NCBI GenBank assembly: GCA_958296075.1
Contig: CATQHW010000002.1
Span: forward strand, 1,054,001-1,118,000
DNA from: an uncultured Spirochaetia bacterium
GTDB taxonomy: Bacteria > Spirochaetota > Spirochaetia > SZUA-6 > Bin103
Length of the DNA: 64,000 nucleotides
Direction: 5' to 3'
Shown here: in pieces, positions 62,924 through 64,000 of the stretch
Layout: every line of letters begins with the position of its first letter
Numbering within the stretch: position 1 is the stretch's first letter
Notes under the pieces: generated by a model
What the model was told of the DNA's origin: nothing
The model's input: only the letters and a program-made list of their open reading frames with translations
The model's database searches: none
Program-made: the position numbers and the translations under genes

Positions 62924-63745
62924 ATGGAGCGACCGACGGTGGCCAGCATGCAGAACGCCGGGGTGAAGCGAGTGGTGCGGTTGCGGCGCAGGCGGGCGCG
63001 AGACCGCGAACGGGCGTTCCTGATCGAGGGCTACCGGGAGTTGCTCCGTGCGGTGGAGGCCGGACTGCCGCTGGAGGCGGTGTACCACTGTCCGGCGTTC
63101 TACCTGGGCAGCAACGAGCCGGCGCTGCTCGACCGCGCGCGGCGGACGTGCGGCGCCGAGCTGATCCCGACCGGCGGCGCCGTGTTCGCCAAGCTCTCCT
63201 ACCGCGACCGGCCCGACGGTCTGCTGGCGGTCGCGCCGACGTTGGACTGGACGATCGACGGCCTGCCGGCGCCGACCGCCGATCCGTTGTACGTGGTCGC
63301 CACCGCGATCGAAAAGCCGGGTAACCTGGGCACGCTGCTGCGCACGGCCGACGCGGTGGGCGCCACCGCCGTGATCGTCTGTGATCCGGTGACCGATCTG
63401 TTCAATCCCAACGTCGTGCGCGCCAGCGTCGGCACGCTCTTCACGGTGCCGGCGGCGCAGGCCGGAGCCGGAGCTACGCGCCGCTGGCTGGCCGAGCGCG
63501 GCGTGCGCACCGTGGTCACGACCCCGGCCGCCGGCCGCTGCTACACCGACCACGACCTTACCGGGGCGGTCGCGTTGGTGCTGGGCAACGAGCAGTTCGG
63601 GTTGGACGGCGCGTGGCTGAGCGGCGATCACGCCGCCGTGTCGATCCCCATGCTGGGCCGTGCCGACTCGATCAACGTGGCCATGGCGGGAGCTGCGCTG
63701 TTGTTCGAGGCGCTACGCCAGCGGCGTCAGGCGGCGCGCCGGTGA
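62924..63745 (+). CDS. SpoU/TrmH-family RNA 2'-O-methyltransferase
   Basis: 273 residues. N-terminal substrate-binding part has RDRERAFLIEGYRELLRAVE. The SPOUT domain shows motif 1 AIEKPGNLGTLLRTADAVGA, motif 2 LVLGNEQFGL and motif 3 IPMLGRADSINVAMAGAALLFEA (knotted SAM site). It methylates rRNA or tRNA ribose. I chose the ATG at 62924 over a TTG at 62915 that overlaps the TATACT element. Confidence 0.92.
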   Translation: MERPTVASMQNAGVKRVVRLRRRRARDRERAFLIEGYRELLRAVEAGLPLEAVYHCPAFYLGSNEPALLDRARRTCGAELIPTGGAVFAKLSYRDRPDGLLAVAPTLDWTIDGLPAPTADPLYVVATAIEKPGNLGTLLRTADAVGATAVIVCDPVTDLFNPNVVRASVGTLFTVPAAQAGAGATRRWLAERGVRTVVTTPAAGRCYTDHDLTGAVALVLGNEQFGLDGAWLSGDHAAVSIPMLGRADSINVAMAGAALLFEALRQRRQAARR

Positions 63746-63802
63746 GCAAGTCCTCTGGCACTGCGCCGGCAGCGATCCGATCTGCTACAGTACACCGCCA
63801 TC

Positions 63803-64000
63803 GTGAGCGACCGGCCCAACATCGTCCTGATCCTCACCGACCAGCAGCGCGGCGACGCGCTCGGCATCGAGGGCCACCCGGTGCTGCTGTCCGACACGGT
63901 GTTCCTGTTCACCGCCGACCATGGCGAGATGCTCGGCGACCACCACCTGTTCCGCAAGACGTGGCCGTACGAGGGGTCGGCGCGCGTACCGTTCATCGTC
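63803..64000 (+). pseudogene. Sulfatase gene with its middle deleted (runs off the window)
   Basis: From GTG 63803 the protein opens as a sulfatase ([20 protein letters not shown]). After GHPVLL it jumps in frame to [18 protein letters not shown] and [17 protein letters not shown], which in intact enzymes lies more than 200 residues further on. The formylglycine C-x-P-x-R site and the substrate-binding middle are gone. The frame is still open at the window end. A TACAGT hexamer lies 11 nt before the GTG. Confidence 0.75.

Noticed and set aside
61354..63324. 656-residue plus-strand frame
   Set aside because: Antisense of the glycoside-hydrolase-like gene running into an out-of-frame part of the methyltransferase gene.

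Overview
This is a high-GC (roughly two-thirds G+C) Gram-negative bacterial chromosome segment. The evidence for an outer membrane is two autotransporter-type beta barrels. Sugar ABC transporter parts of the LplB/YtcP/LplA type, an abundance of TIM-barrel isomerases, sulfatases, enolase-superfamily enzymes and phytanoyl-CoA dioxygenase-like (PhyH) enzymes, and a solute-binding protein whose mature end begins near AEGQGEAAEG all resemble uncultured, marine or host-associated Spirochaetota. That lineage call is an inference; nothing here proves it. Three tRNAs are present: Asn-GTT, Val-GAC and Glu-TTC.

Layout. 1-6.8 kb: the 3' part of a giant repeat-rich autotransporter. 6.8-10.3 kb: sugar-isomerase and enolase-superfamily enzymes with gene relics between them. 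10.2-16.2 kb: an accessory block with an AlbA/GHKL ATP-binding regulator, a PHP-protein fragment, a fatty acid desaturase and an McrBC restriction pair lying directly behind tRNA-Asn. 16.3-22.2 kb: pterin dehydratase, tRNA-Val and a same-strand catabolic cluster (enolase superfamily, broken DHDPS-like gene, formamidase-like, SDR, PhyH, quinone reductase). 22.2-28.6 kb: a second autotransporter-type barrel, Rieske protein plus amidohydrolase, a potassium channel, a DHDPS-family lyase and an alpha/beta hydrolase. 28.6-36.6 kb: a second accessory island with a HEPN/MNT pair, a decayed DprA/phosphoribosyltransferase locus, a PhyH-PhyH-P-loop operon, a deoxyinosine glycosylase, an AAA ATPase/PIN-like pair, an RNA ligase relic and RadC. 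36.6-49.1 kb: malate synthase, sulfatase, PhyH, ThuA, MFS, relic scars, cytochrome c, tRNA-Glu, a truncated MurC fused to a nucleotidyltransferase scrap, ribokinase and a GH4 glycosidase. 49.2-56.7 kb: one long operon with an esterase, an epimerase and a complete Gld-like ABC system. 56.8-62.9 kb: a sugar ABC transporter whose binding-protein gene faces its permease genes, a P-loop-like protein and a glycosidase-like enzyme. The end holds an RNA methyltransferase and a sulfatase gutted by an internal deletion.

Three features run through the window. First, many genes are decayed or gutted, often keeping both ends but losing the middle, or fused to unrelated scraps. Second, at least eight genes have a TANNNT hexamer 6-8 nt before the start codon and no Shine-Dalgarno, the architecture of leaderless transcripts, while others have strong AGGAGG-type sites. 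Third, defence-type genes sit in patches that look poorer in G+C than their surroundings. The best candidate for an undescribed system is the translationally coupled ATPase/PIN-like pair at 33.8-35.6 kb. Next is the pair of operons that each carry a paralogous GxEYxG(K/T)TTL P-loop protein, one of which has lost the catalytic lysine.
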